Of a stretch of 64,000 nt of DNA, positions 25,128 to 34,530 are shown one piece after another. The DNA comes from Segatella copri (GTDB lineage Bacteria; Bacteroidota; Bacteroidia; Bacteroidales; Bacteroidaceae), in NCBI RefSeq assembly GCF_009495355.1, contig NZ_VZAD01000076.1, positions 56,154 to 120,153 of the forward strand, in the 5' to 3' direction. The notes under the pieces were generated by a model. The model made no database searches. It saw nothing but the letters and a program-made list of their open reading frames with translations, and had not been told where the DNA came from. Numbering within the stretch: position 1 is the first letter of the stretch; each line of letters begins with the position of its first letter. Made by a program: the position numbers and the translations under genes.

Positions 25128-27146
25128 TTACTCTGCCAAGAATGCCTTCACTTGCTTGTAAACATTCTCGCCTGTATATCCCAATTTCTCATCGAGCACC
25201 TTGTATGGGGCAGAGAAGCCAAAGCTCTCCAAGCCGAATACCTTGCCGTTGGCACCTACCAGTCCCTCGAGTGTGACGGGCAAACCTGCTGTCATACCGA
25301 AGATTTTGGCGTTCTTAGGCAATACGCTCTCCTGATATTCCTTGCTCTGGCTGCGGAACAAGCCCTCTGAAGGAGCACTTACCACGCGTACCTTGATACC
25401 GTCCTTGCGCAAAGCCTCGGTACCAGCCTCCAATGTAGAAACCTCAGAACCGCTTGCTACGAGGATAACATCTGGATTCTCGTCGCTGCCAGCCACGATA
25501 TAGGCACCCTTGGCTGCCTGCTCGTAGTCGTTGCCCTCTGGCAGTTTGGCTATGCCCTGGCGAGAGAAGATGAGCGCTGTAGGAGTATCGATGTTCTCCA
25601 TAGCGAGCTTCCAGCAAACAGTTGTCTCGTCGGCATCAGCTGGGCGGAATACGCGTACACTGTCCTTGCCGGCATGGTTCTTCAACTTTTCCATCAAGCG
25701 AATCTGTGCTTCCTGCTCTACAGGCTCGTGGGTAGGTCCGTCCTCACCCACACGGAATGCATCGTGAGTCCAGATGAACTTGACAGGAACCTGCATCAAG
25801 GCTGCGATACGAATAGCTGGTTTCATATAGTCGGAGAATACAAAGAATGTACCCATTGCTGCTATCACGCCACCGTGAAGCATCATACCGATACACATAT
25901 CTGCCATGGTAAGCTCGGCTACACCAGCCTGGAAGAATGCTCCAGAGAAGTCACCACGTACCATGCTCTTGGTCTTCTTGAGGAAGCCGTCGGTCTTGTC
26001 GGAGTTAGAGAGGTCGGCAGAAGCGCAGATCATGTTAGGAACCTGTTCTGCCAAAACACCCAAACAAGCAGCAGATGCTGCACGGGTGGCAGAACCTGCC
26101 TTCTGTTCTATCTTGCTCCAGTCTACCTTTGGAGCCTTGCCAGAGAACCACTCATCCATCTGGGCGCTCTTCTCAGGGTTGGCCTTGCGCCATTCTGCCT
26201 CGGCAGCCTTACGCTCGGCAACAATCTTCTTCAACTCCTCGGCACGCTTGGCGTAGAGTTCTTTTACATCGTCGAAGATAACGAATGGATTCTCTGGGTC
26301 TCCACCGAGGTGCTTGATAGTATTGGTATAGGCATCTCCACCGAGAGGAGCGCCATGAGTATTGATGCAAGCCTCATAGCTTGTACCATCGGCACGCAAG
26401 GCTCCCTTGCCCATCACGGTTTTACCAATGATAAGGGTAGGACGCTCCTGCTCCTGCTGAGCTGCTGTGAGGGCTTCACGAATCTGAGCTACGTCGTTGC
26501 CATTAATCTTGATGACATTCCATCCCCATGCCTGATACTTCATCTCGGTGTTTTCGGTCATCACAACGCCACACTCTGTAGAGAGCTGGATATCGTTGGA
26601 GTCGTAGAACATGATGAGGTTGTTCAAACCCAGGTTGCCTGCAATACGGCCAACACCCTGAGAGATTTCCTCCTCTACGGCACCATCAGAGATGTATGCA
26701 TAGATTTTGTGCTGCATCATGGTAGAGCCCAAACGTGCCTCAAGGAACTTCTCGGCTACGGCAGCACCAGCTGCAATGGCATGTCCCTGACCCAATGGAC
26801 CGCTTGAGTTCTCAATGCCACGAGCTACATCGAGCTCTGGATGTCCTGGAGTTACAGAACCCCACTGACGGAACTGCTGGAGGTCGTCCAAGGTAAAGAA
26901 GCCACGCATGGCCAAACCTGCATAGAGCATAGGGCTCATGTGACCAGGATCGAGGAAGAAACGGTCGCGGCCTGTCCATGTTGGGTCTGATGGGTCGTAT
27001 ACCAAGAACTCAGAGAAGAGTACGTTGATGAAGTCTGCACCACCCATAGCACCACCTGGGTGACCAGAGTTAGCTTTTTCTACCATAGAAGCAGCCAGAA
27101 TACGGATATTATCGGCTGCATGATTCATAACTTTAATGTCGTTCAT
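25128..27146 (-). CDS. tkt: Transketolase
   Basis: 672 residues. This thiamine-diphosphate enzyme transfers two-carbon units between sugar phosphates. I start at ATG 27146 (MNDIKVMNHAADNIRILAAS); a GTG six bases upstream is the alternative. Motifs are EKANSGHPGGAMGGAD, DPGHMSPMLYAGL, GPLGQGHAIAAGAAVAEK, the ThDP-binding YAYISDGAVEEEISQGVGRIAG with GLNNLIMFYDSND, FKWTHD-type FIWTHDAFRVGEDGPTHEP and LEGLVGANG near the end. The gene lies 301 nt downstream of araD and heads an operon with rpiB, linking arabinose products to central metabolism. Confidence 0.96.
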   Translation of the reverse strand: MNDIKVMNHAADNIRILAASMVEKANSGHPGGAMGGADFINVLFSEFLVYDPSDPTWTGRDRFFLDPGHMSPMLYAGLAMRGFFTLDDLQQFRQWGSVTPGHPELDVARGIENSSGPLGQGHAIAAGAAVAEKFLEARLGSTMMQHKIYAYISDGAVEEEISQGVGRIAGNLGLNNLIMFYDSNDIQLSTECGVVMTENTEMKYQAWGWNVIKINGNDVAQIREALTAAQQEQERPTLIIGKTVMGKGALRADGTSYEACINTHGAPLGGDAYTNTIKHLGGDPENPFVIFDDVKELYAKRAEELKKIVAERKAAEAEWRKANPEKSAQMDEWFSGKAPKVDWSKIEQKAGSATRAASAACLGVLAEQVPNMICASADLSNSDKTDGFLKKTKSMVRGDFSGAFFQAGVAELTMADMCIGMMLHGGVIAAMGTFFVFSDYMKPAIRIAALMQVPVKFIWTHDAFRVGEDGPTHEPVEQEAQIRLMEKLKNHAGKDSVRVFRPADADETTVCWKLAMENIDTPTALIFSRQGIAKLPEGNDYEQAAKGAYIVAGSDENPDVILVASGSEVSTLEAGTEALRKDGIKVRVVSAPSEGLFRSQSKEYQESVLPKNAKIFGMTAGLPVTLEGLVGANGKVFGLESFGFSAPYKVLDEKLGYTGENVYKQVKAFLAE

Positions 27147-27152
27147 AAACAC

Positions 27153-27357
27153 AAATTGTATTAAATATTTTGTATGGTCTTACTTGTGATTTTGAATTTT
27201 TCCACAAATATACTATTTTATTTTTAAAACAACAATAGATTTTGCCGGAATTTTCACTTTTAGCGCTTTTTTACTTATTTTGGCATCCTTGAATACTGTA
27301 GGCTTGACGTTTTGAGGGTGTTGTTTAGTTTATTAGGTCTTTGATACGAATTCAGGA
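27153..27357. other. Upstream region of tkt without a recognised gene
   Basis: AT-rich DNA between tkt and the gene remnant behind araD. No convincing TAnnTTTG promoter for tkt and no hairpin could be made out; the stretch may hold decayed sequence of the lost neighbour. Confidence 0.5.
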
Positions 27358-27447
27358 TTATGGTTTCTTGTTGGCTACTGCTGCCTGCTCGATAGCCAGT
27401 CCTGCCTTATAGGTCTCGATGTATTTGTCGAAGCCCGCCACGTCTAA
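27358..27447 (-). pseudogene. C-terminal remnant of a lost gene, probably a sugar kinase (araB-like)
   Basis: Directly after the araD stop codon, and in the same frame, 29 sense codons run to a TAA at 27358-27360. They encode LDVAGFDKYIETYKAGLA, then IEQAAVANKKP. This has clean Bacteroidota codon use and reads like the end of a real protein; the DKYIETYKAGLAIE pattern resembles the C-terminal helix of FGGY sugar kinases. No start codon or kinase body is present. In Bacteroides, as I recall, araB lies next to araD, so a deletion that fused the araD end to the araB tail is the simplest explanation. Kinase identity is tentative. Confidence 0.5.
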
Positions 27448-28149
27448 TTAATGCTTCTTTTTCTGTCCGTAGTATGCATTGGGACCATGTTTGCGGCTGA
27501 AGTGCTTCTCTACGAGCAGAGGGTTCATGGTGGTATTCTTGTTTATCGTGAAAGAGATGAACGCCATCTTGGCAACCTGTTCTGCCACTACTGCATGATA
27601 AACAGCCTCGTCGGCATCCTTGCCCCAAGTGAAAGGACCATGGTTCTTTACCAATACGCCTGGGGTATGAACAGGATTGATGTTTCCCTTCTTGAAGCGG
27701 TCTACAATAACCACTCCTGTATTGTGTTCGTATTCTGCCATCTGGTCGGCAGTCATATCGTCGGTGCAAGGTATGCAGTCGTGAAAATAGTCGGCATGAG
27801 TGGTGCCGATATTAGGGAGGTCCAAACCTGCCTGAGCCCAGGCTGTGGCATAGGTGGAGTGGGTGTGTACGACACCTCCCAATTCAGGGAAAGCACGATA
27901 TAATACCAGGTGGGTAGGAGTATCGGATGAAGGGTTGAGATCGCCTTCCACTACCTTTCCTGTGGCTAAGTCAACTACCACCATGTCGCTTGCCTTCATT
28001 GTTTCGTAACTCACTCCTGATGGTTTGATGACAACAAGACCTTTCTCGCGGTCGATTGCGCTCACATTGCCCCAGGTGAAGAGAACGAGGTGATGCTTCA
28101 CAAGGTCAAGATTGGCCTTGAATACTTTTTCTTTTAATTCTTCTAACAT
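27448..28149 (-). CDS. araD: L-ribulose-5-phosphate 4-epimerase
   Basis: 233 residues. It converts L-ribulose 5-phosphate to D-xylulose 5-phosphate, the last step of L-arabinose catabolism. Class II aldolase-type zinc site: H95 and H97 ([12 protein letters not shown]) and H170 ([12 protein letters not shown]), with D76, T116/T117 and H118 ([14 protein letters not shown]) nearby. The start [19 protein letters not shown] is standard. Neither araA nor an intact araB is in the window. Its product feeds transketolase encoded just downstream. The NUDIX regulator gene is 100 nt upstream on the same strand. Confidence 0.95.
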   Translation of the reverse strand: MLEELKEKVFKANLDLVKHHLVLFTWGNVSAIDREKGLVVIKPSGVSYETMKASDMVVVDLATGKVVEGDLNPSSDTPTHLVLYRAFPELGGVVHTHSTYATAWAQAGLDLPNIGTTHADYFHDCIPCTDDMTADQMAEYEHNTGVVIVDRFKKGNINPVHTPGVLVKNHGPFTWGKDADEAVYHAVVAEQVAKMAFISFTINKNTTMNPLLVEKHFSRKHGPNAYYGQKKKH

Positions 28150-28249
28150 CGTTTCTTATGTTTTTTTATTGAAATATCGTAAATTGTTGAGTTAGGGAGT
28201 TGGGTTAAGGAGTTTAGACACTTCTCTTTTTATCCAAGCAAATAAAGGT

Positions 28250-28930
28250 TTACTTGAGTTTAAACGAAGGATTCTGTGCGTAAGCTTTCTTGTTGAAGCG
28301 ATAGAGAGCAGCTCCGCGTCGTGAGCCAGCTTTGTCTATCAGTTCGGTCTTTTCTATGAAGTCGATATCCTTGATACGTTTACGGAAGTTGCGCTTGTCA
28401 ATCTCTTCGTCCATCACCGCCTCGAAAACATGTTGCAGTTGGGTGAGGGTAAACAGATTGGGCAGAAGTTTGAAACTCAAAGGTTCTGTGTTGATGCGTC
28501 GGCGTATCTGGCTGATGGCATCTTGTATCATCTGGTTGTGGTCGGAGTAGAGCTGGGGCAAGTCTTTAAGGCTTACCCATTCCAAACCATGTTGTTCTCT
28601 GAGCTTGTCGTCATAGTCTACCACATTGATGAGGGTACAATAGGCAACCGATATAACTCGTTCGCCCGGGTCACGGTCTATATTGCCGAATGCTCCAACC
28701 TGTCTGATGTATAGGTTTTTCATACCTGTCAGGTCGAGAATGACACGATTGGCAGCTTCTTCGAGGCTTTCGTGTTGTCCTACGAATCCACCATAGAGGG
28801 ACCATTCGTCTCTTCCTGGGTCCATCTTGCGTTTACCTATCAATACTTGAATGTTCTTTCCGTCAAAACCGAAGATGATGCAGTCAACAGCGACGAAGAT
28901 TTTAGTATATTCTTTATAAAATTGAGTCAT
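28250..28930 (-). CDS. NUDIX-type transcriptional regulator (AraR/NrtR-like)
   Basis: 226 residues. Residues about 10-140 form a NUDIX fold (CIIFGFDGKNIQVLIGKRK). The NUDIX box begins as G48-x5-E54 but the catalytic REUxEE is replaced by R62-V-I-L-D-L67, so hydrolysis is unlikely. Residues about 150-226 form a winged-helix DNA-binding domain (FTLTQLQHVFEAVMDEEIDKRNFRKRI, then GAALYRFNK). This is the arrangement of Bacteroidota AraR, which binds L-arabinose and represses ara genes. Its position beside araD supports that, but the galactose genes just upstream are also possible targets. Confidence 0.88.
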   Translation of the reverse strand: MTQFYKEYTKIFVAVDCIIFGFDGKNIQVLIGKRKMDPGRDEWSLYGGFVGQHESLEEAANRVILDLTGMKNLYIRQVGAFGNIDRDPGERVISVAYCTLINVVDYDDKLREQHGLEWVSLKDLPQLYSDHNQMIQDAISQIRRRINTEPLSFKLLPNLFTLTQLQHVFEAVMDEEIDKRNFRKRIKDIDFIEKTELIDKAGSRRGAALYRFNKKAYAQNPSFKLK

Positions 28931-29246
28931 GTTTATAATAATATGTTATGATTCTATGGAATTCTTGTCTGGCACACTGAGTGATACTACACGACATTTT
29001 AAGGTACTGTATTAGTTGTCATTTTGTCTTGGGTGTAAAATTACATTAATTATTTTAAAGTTGTAGCATTTTTGCTAAAGTATTTTTCAGGTAAAGTGTG
29101 TCTTTAACACTATTTGTATAAAATAAAAGAGCAAGTCCTTGTCTTATTAAAGAACTTGCTCTTATTTGAGTGATATAATCGTTAATTATAAAATCTTGAT
29201 ATAGTCGCTATATATAATAATGTATTTATTTGAAAAGTAGTTGTTG
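28931..29246. other. 316-base gap without a gene
   Basis: AT-rich. It holds the galK terminator (29127-29163) and a weak minus-strand -7 candidate, TAATTTTA (near 29037-29044), for the NUDIX regulator. No ORF or repeat was seen otherwise. Confidence 0.6.
29127..29163 (-). terminator. Terminator of galK
   Basis: AAGAGCAAGT (29127-29136) pairs with ACTTGCTCTT (29154-29163); the minus strand continues with TTTATTTTAT. Confidence 0.72.
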
Positions 29247-30407
29247 TTAGCATACCTTGTGTGATCCTTCAGAGATGATGACAGGATAAACTTCAGGTTC
29301 ATGACCATATTTGGCTGCAAATTTAGCTTTTGTATCTGCAATGAACTTATCGTAGATGTCATCCTTTACAAGGTTGATGGTACAGCCTCCGAAGCCACCA
29401 CCCATAATACGGCAGCCTGTTACACCATTCTCTTTGGCTACGTCATTCAGGAAGTCAAGTTCCTCACAACTAACCTCGTATTCCTTGCTCAGACCATAGT
29501 GTGTCTCGTACATCTTCTGACCAACAGTTTCGTAGTCACCTTTCTCAAGAGCATCGCATACTGCCAGTACGCGGTCTTTCTCGCCCAATACGAAATGAGC
29601 ACGGCTGTAGTCTTCTTCGCCCACTTCTGCACGGACCTCTTCAAGTTGTTCCCATGTGCAGTCGCGCAAGGTCTCAAACTTGGCTTCAGGATGTTTGGCA
29701 GCAATATGCTTTACCACGTTCTCGCAAGAGTTACGACGATCGTTGTATGGTGACCCCGCCAACTCGTGTTTTACCTTAGAGTTGACCAGACAGAGTTTGT
29801 AGCCCTTTGGTTCGAATGGGAAGTACTCAAATTCGCGGCTATTGCAGTCGAGACGCATGAGTTTGCCTTCCTTTCCGAATACGCTGGCAAACTGGTCCAT
29901 GATACCGCAGTTGACACCTACATATTTATGTTCTGTAGCCTGACCTGCCAAGACTAGATCCCACTTAGAAATCTTGTTGTCACCAAACAAGTCGTTCAAG
30001 GCAAAGGCGAAACAACTCTCAAGAGCAGCAGAAGAAGACATACCAGCACCGAGAGGCACATCACCATAGAAGGCCGCATTGAAGCCTTTCACATCTACGC
30101 CCAAAGCCTTCATTTCCTGACATACACCATAGATATAGCGTGCCCATGAAGCACGTGGACCCTCAGGGTCGTCTACCTTGAACTCCACACGGTCCTTCAA
30201 GTCGATAGAGTAGAGCATGACAGTGTTAGTTCCGTTAGGACGGATTTCAGCCATGATACCTTTGTCTACTGCACCGGGGAAAACGAATCCTCCATTATAA
30301 TCAGTATGCTCACCAATCAGGTTGATACGACCTGGTGACATATAAATGTTTCCAGTTTTGCCGTCGAAATGCTTAATGAAGCGGCTTCTTACTTTTTCAA
30401 TATCCAT
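29247..30407 (-). CDS. galK: Galactokinase
   Basis: 386 residues, a GHMP kinase that phosphorylates galactose at C1 with ATP (Leloir pathway). Motifs are the galactokinase signature SPGRINLIGEHTDYNGGFVFP, the ATP-binding GDVPLGAGMSSSAALES, CGIMDQFASVFGKEG (catalytic Asp region) and RIMGGGFGGCTINLV. It is 97 nt downstream of the sugar transporter gene, with a hairpin in between, and belongs to the galM-transporter-galK series. galE lies elsewhere (56442); galT is not in the window. Confidence 0.97.
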   Translation of the reverse strand: MDIEKVRSRFIKHFDGKTGNIYMSPGRINLIGEHTDYNGGFVFPGAVDKGIMAEIRPNGTNTVMLYSIDLKDRVEFKVDDPEGPRASWARYIYGVCQEMKALGVDVKGFNAAFYGDVPLGAGMSSSAALESCFAFALNDLFGDNKISKWDLVLAGQATEHKYVGVNCGIMDQFASVFGKEGKLMRLDCNSREFEYFPFEPKGYKLCLVNSKVKHELAGSPYNDRRNSCENVVKHIAAKHPEAKFETLRDCTWEQLEEVRAEVGEEDYSRAHFVLGEKDRVLAVCDALEKGDYETVGQKMYETHYGLSKEYEVSCEELDFLNDVAKENGVTGCRIMGGGFGGCTINLVKDDIYDKFIADTKAKFAAKYGHEPEVYPVIISEGSHKVC

Positions 30408-30458
30408 AATCAGTTAAGTTTTTTTAGTTGTTCATTAAAGATTTGTCGGTTATATAAA

Positions 30459-30487
30459 AGCCCTAAGGCATTAAAAACCTCAGGGCT
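30459..30487 (-). terminator. Hairpin between the MFS transporter and galK
   Basis: AGCCCTAAGG (30459-30468) pairs with CCTCAGGGCT (30478-30487), with one mismatch; the minus strand continues TTTTATATA. It may be a terminator or an attenuator that sets the galK level. Confidence 0.65.
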
Positions 30488-30504
30488 ATCATATTTCGTA
30501 GTTT

Positions 30505-31830
30505 TTATTCTACAGGAATATCCTTGTTGACATTCTTGCAGCCAGCTACAGCATAGAACAGCATGTATGCCATACAGATGAGAGGCACAATATAACTTGT
30601 CATATAGCCTCCATTATCAGCGATGAAGTTCTGTACCAATGGAATTAATCCACCACCTACTACCATCATCATGAAGATACCAGAAGCCTGGGCGGTATAT
30701 TTGCCAAGACCCTCGGTAGCAAGATTGAAGATAGATGCCCACATGATGGATGTGCAGAGACCGCAGAGAACCAGGAACATGGCAGCAATAGGTACGGTTA
30801 CCATCTGGAAGGAAGTACCAGTGAATACAGGCATTTCTACCGTGGTAGACTTACCCAAAAGAACTGCGAGAAGGATGAAAATGATGCCAGCACCATTGGC
30901 AAAAATCATCATCTGGCGACTTGATACTTTATCAGCGATAAAGCTTGAGCAGAGACGGCCTACCAACATCAAGAGCCAGTAGGTACCTGCTACGAATCCA
31001 CCGATAGCGGCAGCATTAGCCAATACGACTCCGTTGATCAAACCACCGCCATTGGCTGTAGTGTCAGAGATGTAGAAATTCAATGTACCAGGAATACCTA
31101 CTTCAACGCCTACATATACGAAGATGGCGAGAACACCAAGGTTGAAGTGACGGAATGCCCAAGGTGAGTGCTCGAATACAGTCTTGTCTGTAGTCTTGCC
31201 CATCTCTGGATCCTGAATAGGAATGAAGATCAAGATGAAGAAGGCTGCTGCGAATACAGCAAGGGCGATGTAAAGTACCAGATTTACGTCTACTATCTTT
31301 GTGTTAGCTGTTACGGTTCCGATAAGTGCACCTACGAGCATAGGAGTTAAAGTACCAGACAAGCTGTTGAGCGTACCTCCTATGAGGTTCAACTGGTTAC
31401 CACGATTGCCACCGCCACCGAGAAGGTTCAGCATAGGATTTACTACTGTATTCAGAATACATACAGCGAAACCAGAGATGAACGCTCCGAAGAGGTAAAC
31501 GGCGAAACCAGAGATATCGGCACCGAACTTACCAGAAATGAACTGGATGAATACGCCTACAAAACCAGTAGCAATACCGGTGAGGGCAGTCTTCTTGTAA
31601 CCAATCTTGGTGAGCAACTTGCCTGCGGGTATACCCATGAAGAGATAAGCTAAGAAGTTCATGGCATTACCCAACATACCTATCATGTTGGCACTACCGC
31701 TGTCGGCGAATACATTTTTCCAGATGACTCCGATAGGAGCTGCCAGGTTCGTTACAAACGAAATCATAGCGTAAAGAAACATCATCGTGATGATGGCGAT
31801 GATATTACCATTTTTGTTTTGGCTTTCCAT
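30505..31830 (-). CDS. MFS sugar transporter (FucP/GluP type)
   Basis: 441 residues with about twelve membrane segments. The N-terminal half has LAYLFMGIPAGKLLTKIGYKK, the loop motif of the FHS (fucose-galactose-glucose:H+ symporter) branch. A Gly/Asn-rich NLLGGGGNRGNQLNLIGGTL lies between halves, and VGRLCSSFIADKVSSRQMMIF marks the second half. Placed between galM and galK, it most likely imports galactose or glucose with protons across the inner membrane; arabinose cannot be excluded because the ara regulator is close by. Confidence 0.9.
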   Translation of the reverse strand: MESQNKNGNIIAIITMMFLYAMISFVTNLAAPIGVIWKNVFADSGSANMIGMLGNAMNFLAYLFMGIPAGKLLTKIGYKKTALTGIATGFVGVFIQFISGKFGADISGFAVYLFGAFISGFAVCILNTVVNPMLNLLGGGGNRGNQLNLIGGTLNSLSGTLTPMLVGALIGTVTANTKIVDVNLVLYIALAVFAAAFFILIFIPIQDPEMGKTTDKTVFEHSPWAFRHFNLGVLAIFVYVGVEVGIPGTLNFYISDTTANGGGLINGVVLANAAAIGGFVAGTYWLLMLVGRLCSSFIADKVSSRQMMIFANGAGIIFILLAVLLGKSTTVEMPVFTGTSFQMVTVPIAAMFLVLCGLCTSIMWASIFNLATEGLGKYTAQASGIFMMMVVGGGLIPLVQNFIADNGGYMTSYIVPLICMAYMLFYAVAGCKNVNKDIPVE

Positions 31831-31990
31831 TTTTAATTGTTTGATAGTTGATATTGTTATTATTTAATTATTCCGGGTTTGTTCTCATCGTAAAAAAGAA
31901 TACAGCTCTCTATTATAATCTATATTAAGAATGTTATTCAAGAATATGATTTTCTTTAGGAAATGTGGTTGCTTTTTTCAAACGAGAAAA

Positions 31991-32021
31991 TGGAGCAGGC
32001 GCTTTTCGAGTACCTGCTCCA
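31991..32021 (-). terminator. Terminator of galM
   Basis: TGGAGCAGG (31991-31999) pairs with CCTGCTCCA (32013-32021), then TTTTCTCG on the minus strand. Confidence 0.65.
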
Positions 32022-32038
32022 TATATATAATAAGGTGT
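32022..32038. repeat. TATATATAATAAGGTGT motif, copy 3
   Basis: An exact copy of the 17-mer at 10126-10142, here between the galM terminator and the galM stop codon (32038-32040), so it overlaps the stop by one base. Confidence 0.6.
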
Positions 32039-33123
32039 TATTTCTCTACCCCAAACTTATAAATAGTTTTCTGTGTGTAGGTGTCGCCTGGTTTCAAGCG
32101 GCAACTTGGGAAGTATGGATGGTTAGGTGTGTCAGGGAACTTCTGTGCCTCGAAGCAAACAGCGCTGCGGCGTGGGAATGTGGCGCCATGCTGACCAGAG
32201 ATACCTGCCAGGAAGTTGCCTGTATACATCTGCAAGCCTGGTTCGGTGGTGTAAACCTCCATTGTGCGGCAACTGACAGGATCCTTGATCTTTGCTGCGA
32301 AACTCAACTCGCCTTCCTCTTTCTTATTGAGAACGAAGTTGTGGTCGTAGCCCTGTCCGTTCTTTATCTGTTCGTTGTCGGCATCGATGTCCTGACCTAT
32401 GGTCTTTGGAGTACGGAAATCGAAAGGAGTACCCTCTACCTTGAGAATTTCGCCGGTAGGGATAGAAACCTTGTCTATAGGGAGATAATAGTCTGCGTTT
32501 ACCTGACAGATAATGTTGTCGATAGTAGGTGTTGGGTTGGCAATTCCCTGAATAGAGAAGAATGCGTGGTGTGTCAGGTTGACTATTGTCAACTTGTTGG
32601 TTGTTGCCTGATACTTGATGACAAGCTCATCGTCATCAGTCAAAGTATAAGCCACCCATACGTTCAACTCACCGGTAAAACCTTCTTCGCCATAAGGACT
32701 TGCATATTTGAGAACTACAGCATTGCTGCTTACCTGCATGGCATCCCATACGTGTGCATGAAATCCTGTAGGACCGCCATGAAGATGGTTAGGACCGTCA
32801 TTGCGAGCCAACTGGTATTCTTTGCCATGGAGTGTGAACTTGCCATCCTTGATGCGGTTTCCGTAGCGGCCAATAAGTACGCTCAGGAAAGGCTCAGGAG
32901 AATTGATGACATCCTGTATGTTGTCATGTCCTTGAATAAGATTGGCGTAATTTCCGTCCTTGTCGGGCATCATGATGGCTACAATGGCGCCTCCATAATT
33001 GGTTACGGCAACCTCATTACCGTTACTGTTTTTCAGTACGAACAAGTCTGTCTGCTTGCCATTGACTGTGGTCTGAAAATCTTCTCTTTTCAGACCGCAC
33101 TTATTTGCTGGTTCTGTATTCAT
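32038..33123 (-). CDS. galM: Aldose 1-epimerase (galactose mutarotase)
   Basis: 361 residues, no signal peptide. It interconverts alpha and beta anomers of galactose or glucose, supplying alpha-galactose to GalK. Motifs are NYGGAIVAIMMPDKDG, LIGRYGNRIKDGKF, NDGPNHLHGGPTGFH (first catalytic His), VNLTHHAFFSIQG (second His) and the catalytic Glu in YTTEPGLQMYTGNF. First gene of the galM-transporter-galK series on the minus strand. A near-consensus -7 element, TTACTTTG, lies about 50 nt upstream. Confidence 0.96.
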   Translation of the reverse strand: MNTEPANKCGLKREDFQTTVNGKQTDLFVLKNSNGNEVAVTNYGGAIVAIMMPDKDGNYANLIQGHDNIQDVINSPEPFLSVLIGRYGNRIKDGKFTLHGKEYQLARNDGPNHLHGGPTGFHAHVWDAMQVSSNAVVLKYASPYGEEGFTGELNVWVAYTLTDDDELVIKYQATTNKLTIVNLTHHAFFSIQGIANPTPTIDNIICQVNADYYLPIDKVSIPTGEILKVEGTPFDFRTPKTIGQDIDADNEQIKNGQGYDHNFVLNKKEEGELSFAAKIKDPVSCRTMEVYTTEPGLQMYTGNFLAGISGQHGATFPRRSAVCFEAQKFPDTPNHPYFPSCRLKPGDTYTQKTIYKFGVEK

Positions 33124-33242
33124 AATATCCCAATTGTTTAGTTATTCGAATGTTTTAAAGTTACATACTGCAAAGTAAATAAAAAAAAATGATTACAACA
33201 AATTTTTTTGCAACTTATTTGATTTAAAAAAACTAAAATATA

Positions 33243-34523
33243 TTATGCCAGCAAATCGGCTACCACATAGCTCGAACCTCCCACGAAGATGAAGTCGGTA
33301 TTCTTCGCTTCTCTTTTTGCTGCTTCAAATGCTTCTTTTACAGACAGATATGTGTTGCCAGCAAGATCATGTTCCTGTGCCATCTTGCATAGCTTTTCCA
33401 CGGGTATAGCCCTCTTTGTTGAGGCTTGTGTCCAGTAGTAGGTTGTGTCTGTTTTAGGAAGCAACTCCAGTACACTTGACACATCTTTGTCGTCCACCAT
33501 TCCGAAGACGATATGTCGGTGTGTGCATGGTTGTTTTTCGATCTGTTGGCTTAGAAATTTCCATCCAGCCACGTTGTGTCCTGTATCGCAGATGACAAGA
33601 GGTTTGTCGTTCAGTTTTTCCCAACGTCCGCGCAGTCCTGTCGTCTCGCATACGTTGGCAAATCCTTTTAGGATGGCTTCTTTGCCGACGATGCCTTTGT
33701 CGAGCAGGATAGATATGGCGCAAAGTATGGTTCTTGCATTTTCTTCCTGATAGATTCCCCGGAGTTCCATCTCTATAGGTCCGAAAGTATGGGTGCCTAA
33801 CACGTGACGACCTTCCGCTGTTGTTGCAACGGTGTCGTTGCTGAAGGCAGATTCCTCTGAGAAGATGACGGGCGCCTTTCTTTCCTTTCCTATGGTTTCG
33901 AACACAGGACGGGTTTCTGTGGTGGTGGTTCCTATCACTACGGGCACATCTTCCTTGATGATGCCAGCCTTCTCGAAAGCTATTTTCTCAAGGGTGTCGC
34001 CAAGTAGCTGGGTGTGGTCGTAGCTGATGTTTGTGATGATAGACAGGATGGGGGTGATGATGTTTGTACAGTCGAGGCGTCCTCCCAATCCCACTTCTAT
34101 GACGGCATAGTCTACCTGTTGTTCTTTGAAATACTTGAAAGCCAGGGCTGTGGTTAGTTCAAAGAAGGATGGATGCAAGGGCTCGAAGAAGGAACGTTCC
34201 TCTTCTACAAAGTCTACCACATATTGTTCGGGAATGCATTCGCCGTTGATGCGTATTCTCTCGCGAAAATCTACCAGGTGTGGCGAGGTGTAGAGTCCTA
34301 CTTTGTATCCTTGTGCCTGAAGGATGGCAGCAATGGTGTGTGAGCAGGAGCCTTTGCCGTTGGTTCCTGCCACATGGATGGTTTTGAAATACTGATGGGG
34401 ATGACCGAAGTGCTCATCCAGGGCATGTGTGGTTTGCAGTCCGGGTTTGTATGCTGTGGCGCCTACCTTTTCGAAAACGGGAGTTCTCGTAAACAGATAT
34501 TCTGTCGTTTCTTTGTAGTTCAT
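33243..34523 (-). CDS. folC: Folylpolyglutamate synthase / dihydrofolate synthase
   Basis: 426 residues from ATG 34523 (MNYKETTEYLF, the usual FolC start); an in-frame ATG at 34556 would add 11 unusual residues. Mur-ligase fold: TIHVAGTNGKGSCSHTIAAIL (P-loop), VGLYTSPHLVDFRERIRING, VDYAVIEVGLGGRLDCTN, ITNISYDHTQLLGDTLEKIA with EKAGIIK, and the C-terminal VICDTGHNVAGWK and IVFGMVDDKD. It adds glutamates to folates. Probably transcribed separately; the dnaJ terminator lies just upstream. Confidence 0.95.
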   Translation of the reverse strand: MNYKETTEYLFTRTPVFEKVGATAYKPGLQTTHALDEHFGHPHQYFKTIHVAGTNGKGSCSHTIAAILQAQGYKVGLYTSPHLVDFRERIRINGECIPEQYVVDFVEEERSFFEPLHPSFFELTTALAFKYFKEQQVDYAVIEVGLGGRLDCTNIITPILSIITNISYDHTQLLGDTLEKIAFEKAGIIKEDVPVVIGTTTTETRPVFETIGKERKAPVIFSEESAFSNDTVATTAEGRHVLGTHTFGPIEMELRGIYQEENARTILCAISILLDKGIVGKEAILKGFANVCETTGLRGRWEKLNDKPLVICDTGHNVAGWKFLSQQIEKQPCTHRHIVFGMVDDKDVSSVLELLPKTDTTYYWTQASTKRAIPVEKLCKMAQEHDLAGNTYLSVKEAFEAAKREAKNTDFIFVGGSSYVVADLLA

Positions 34524-34530
34524 ATATGTG

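Noticed and set aside
25674..26807. 377-codon plus-strand frame opposite tkt
   Set aside because: Shadow of transketolase codon bias; no start context or domain.
27407..27769. Minus-strand 120-codon frame overlapping the end of araD
   Set aside because: It is a shifted-frame reading of araD; araD has its full zinc site in the other frame.
24663..33123. A complete arabinose utilisation operon
   Set aside because: araD and an AraR-like regulator are present, but araA is absent and araB survives at most as a 29-codon tail.
31963..33141. 392-codon open frame on the plus strand opposite galM
   Set aside because: Antisense shadow of a clear mutarotase with catalytic motifs; its product is rich in Cys/Val/Leu without family resemblance.
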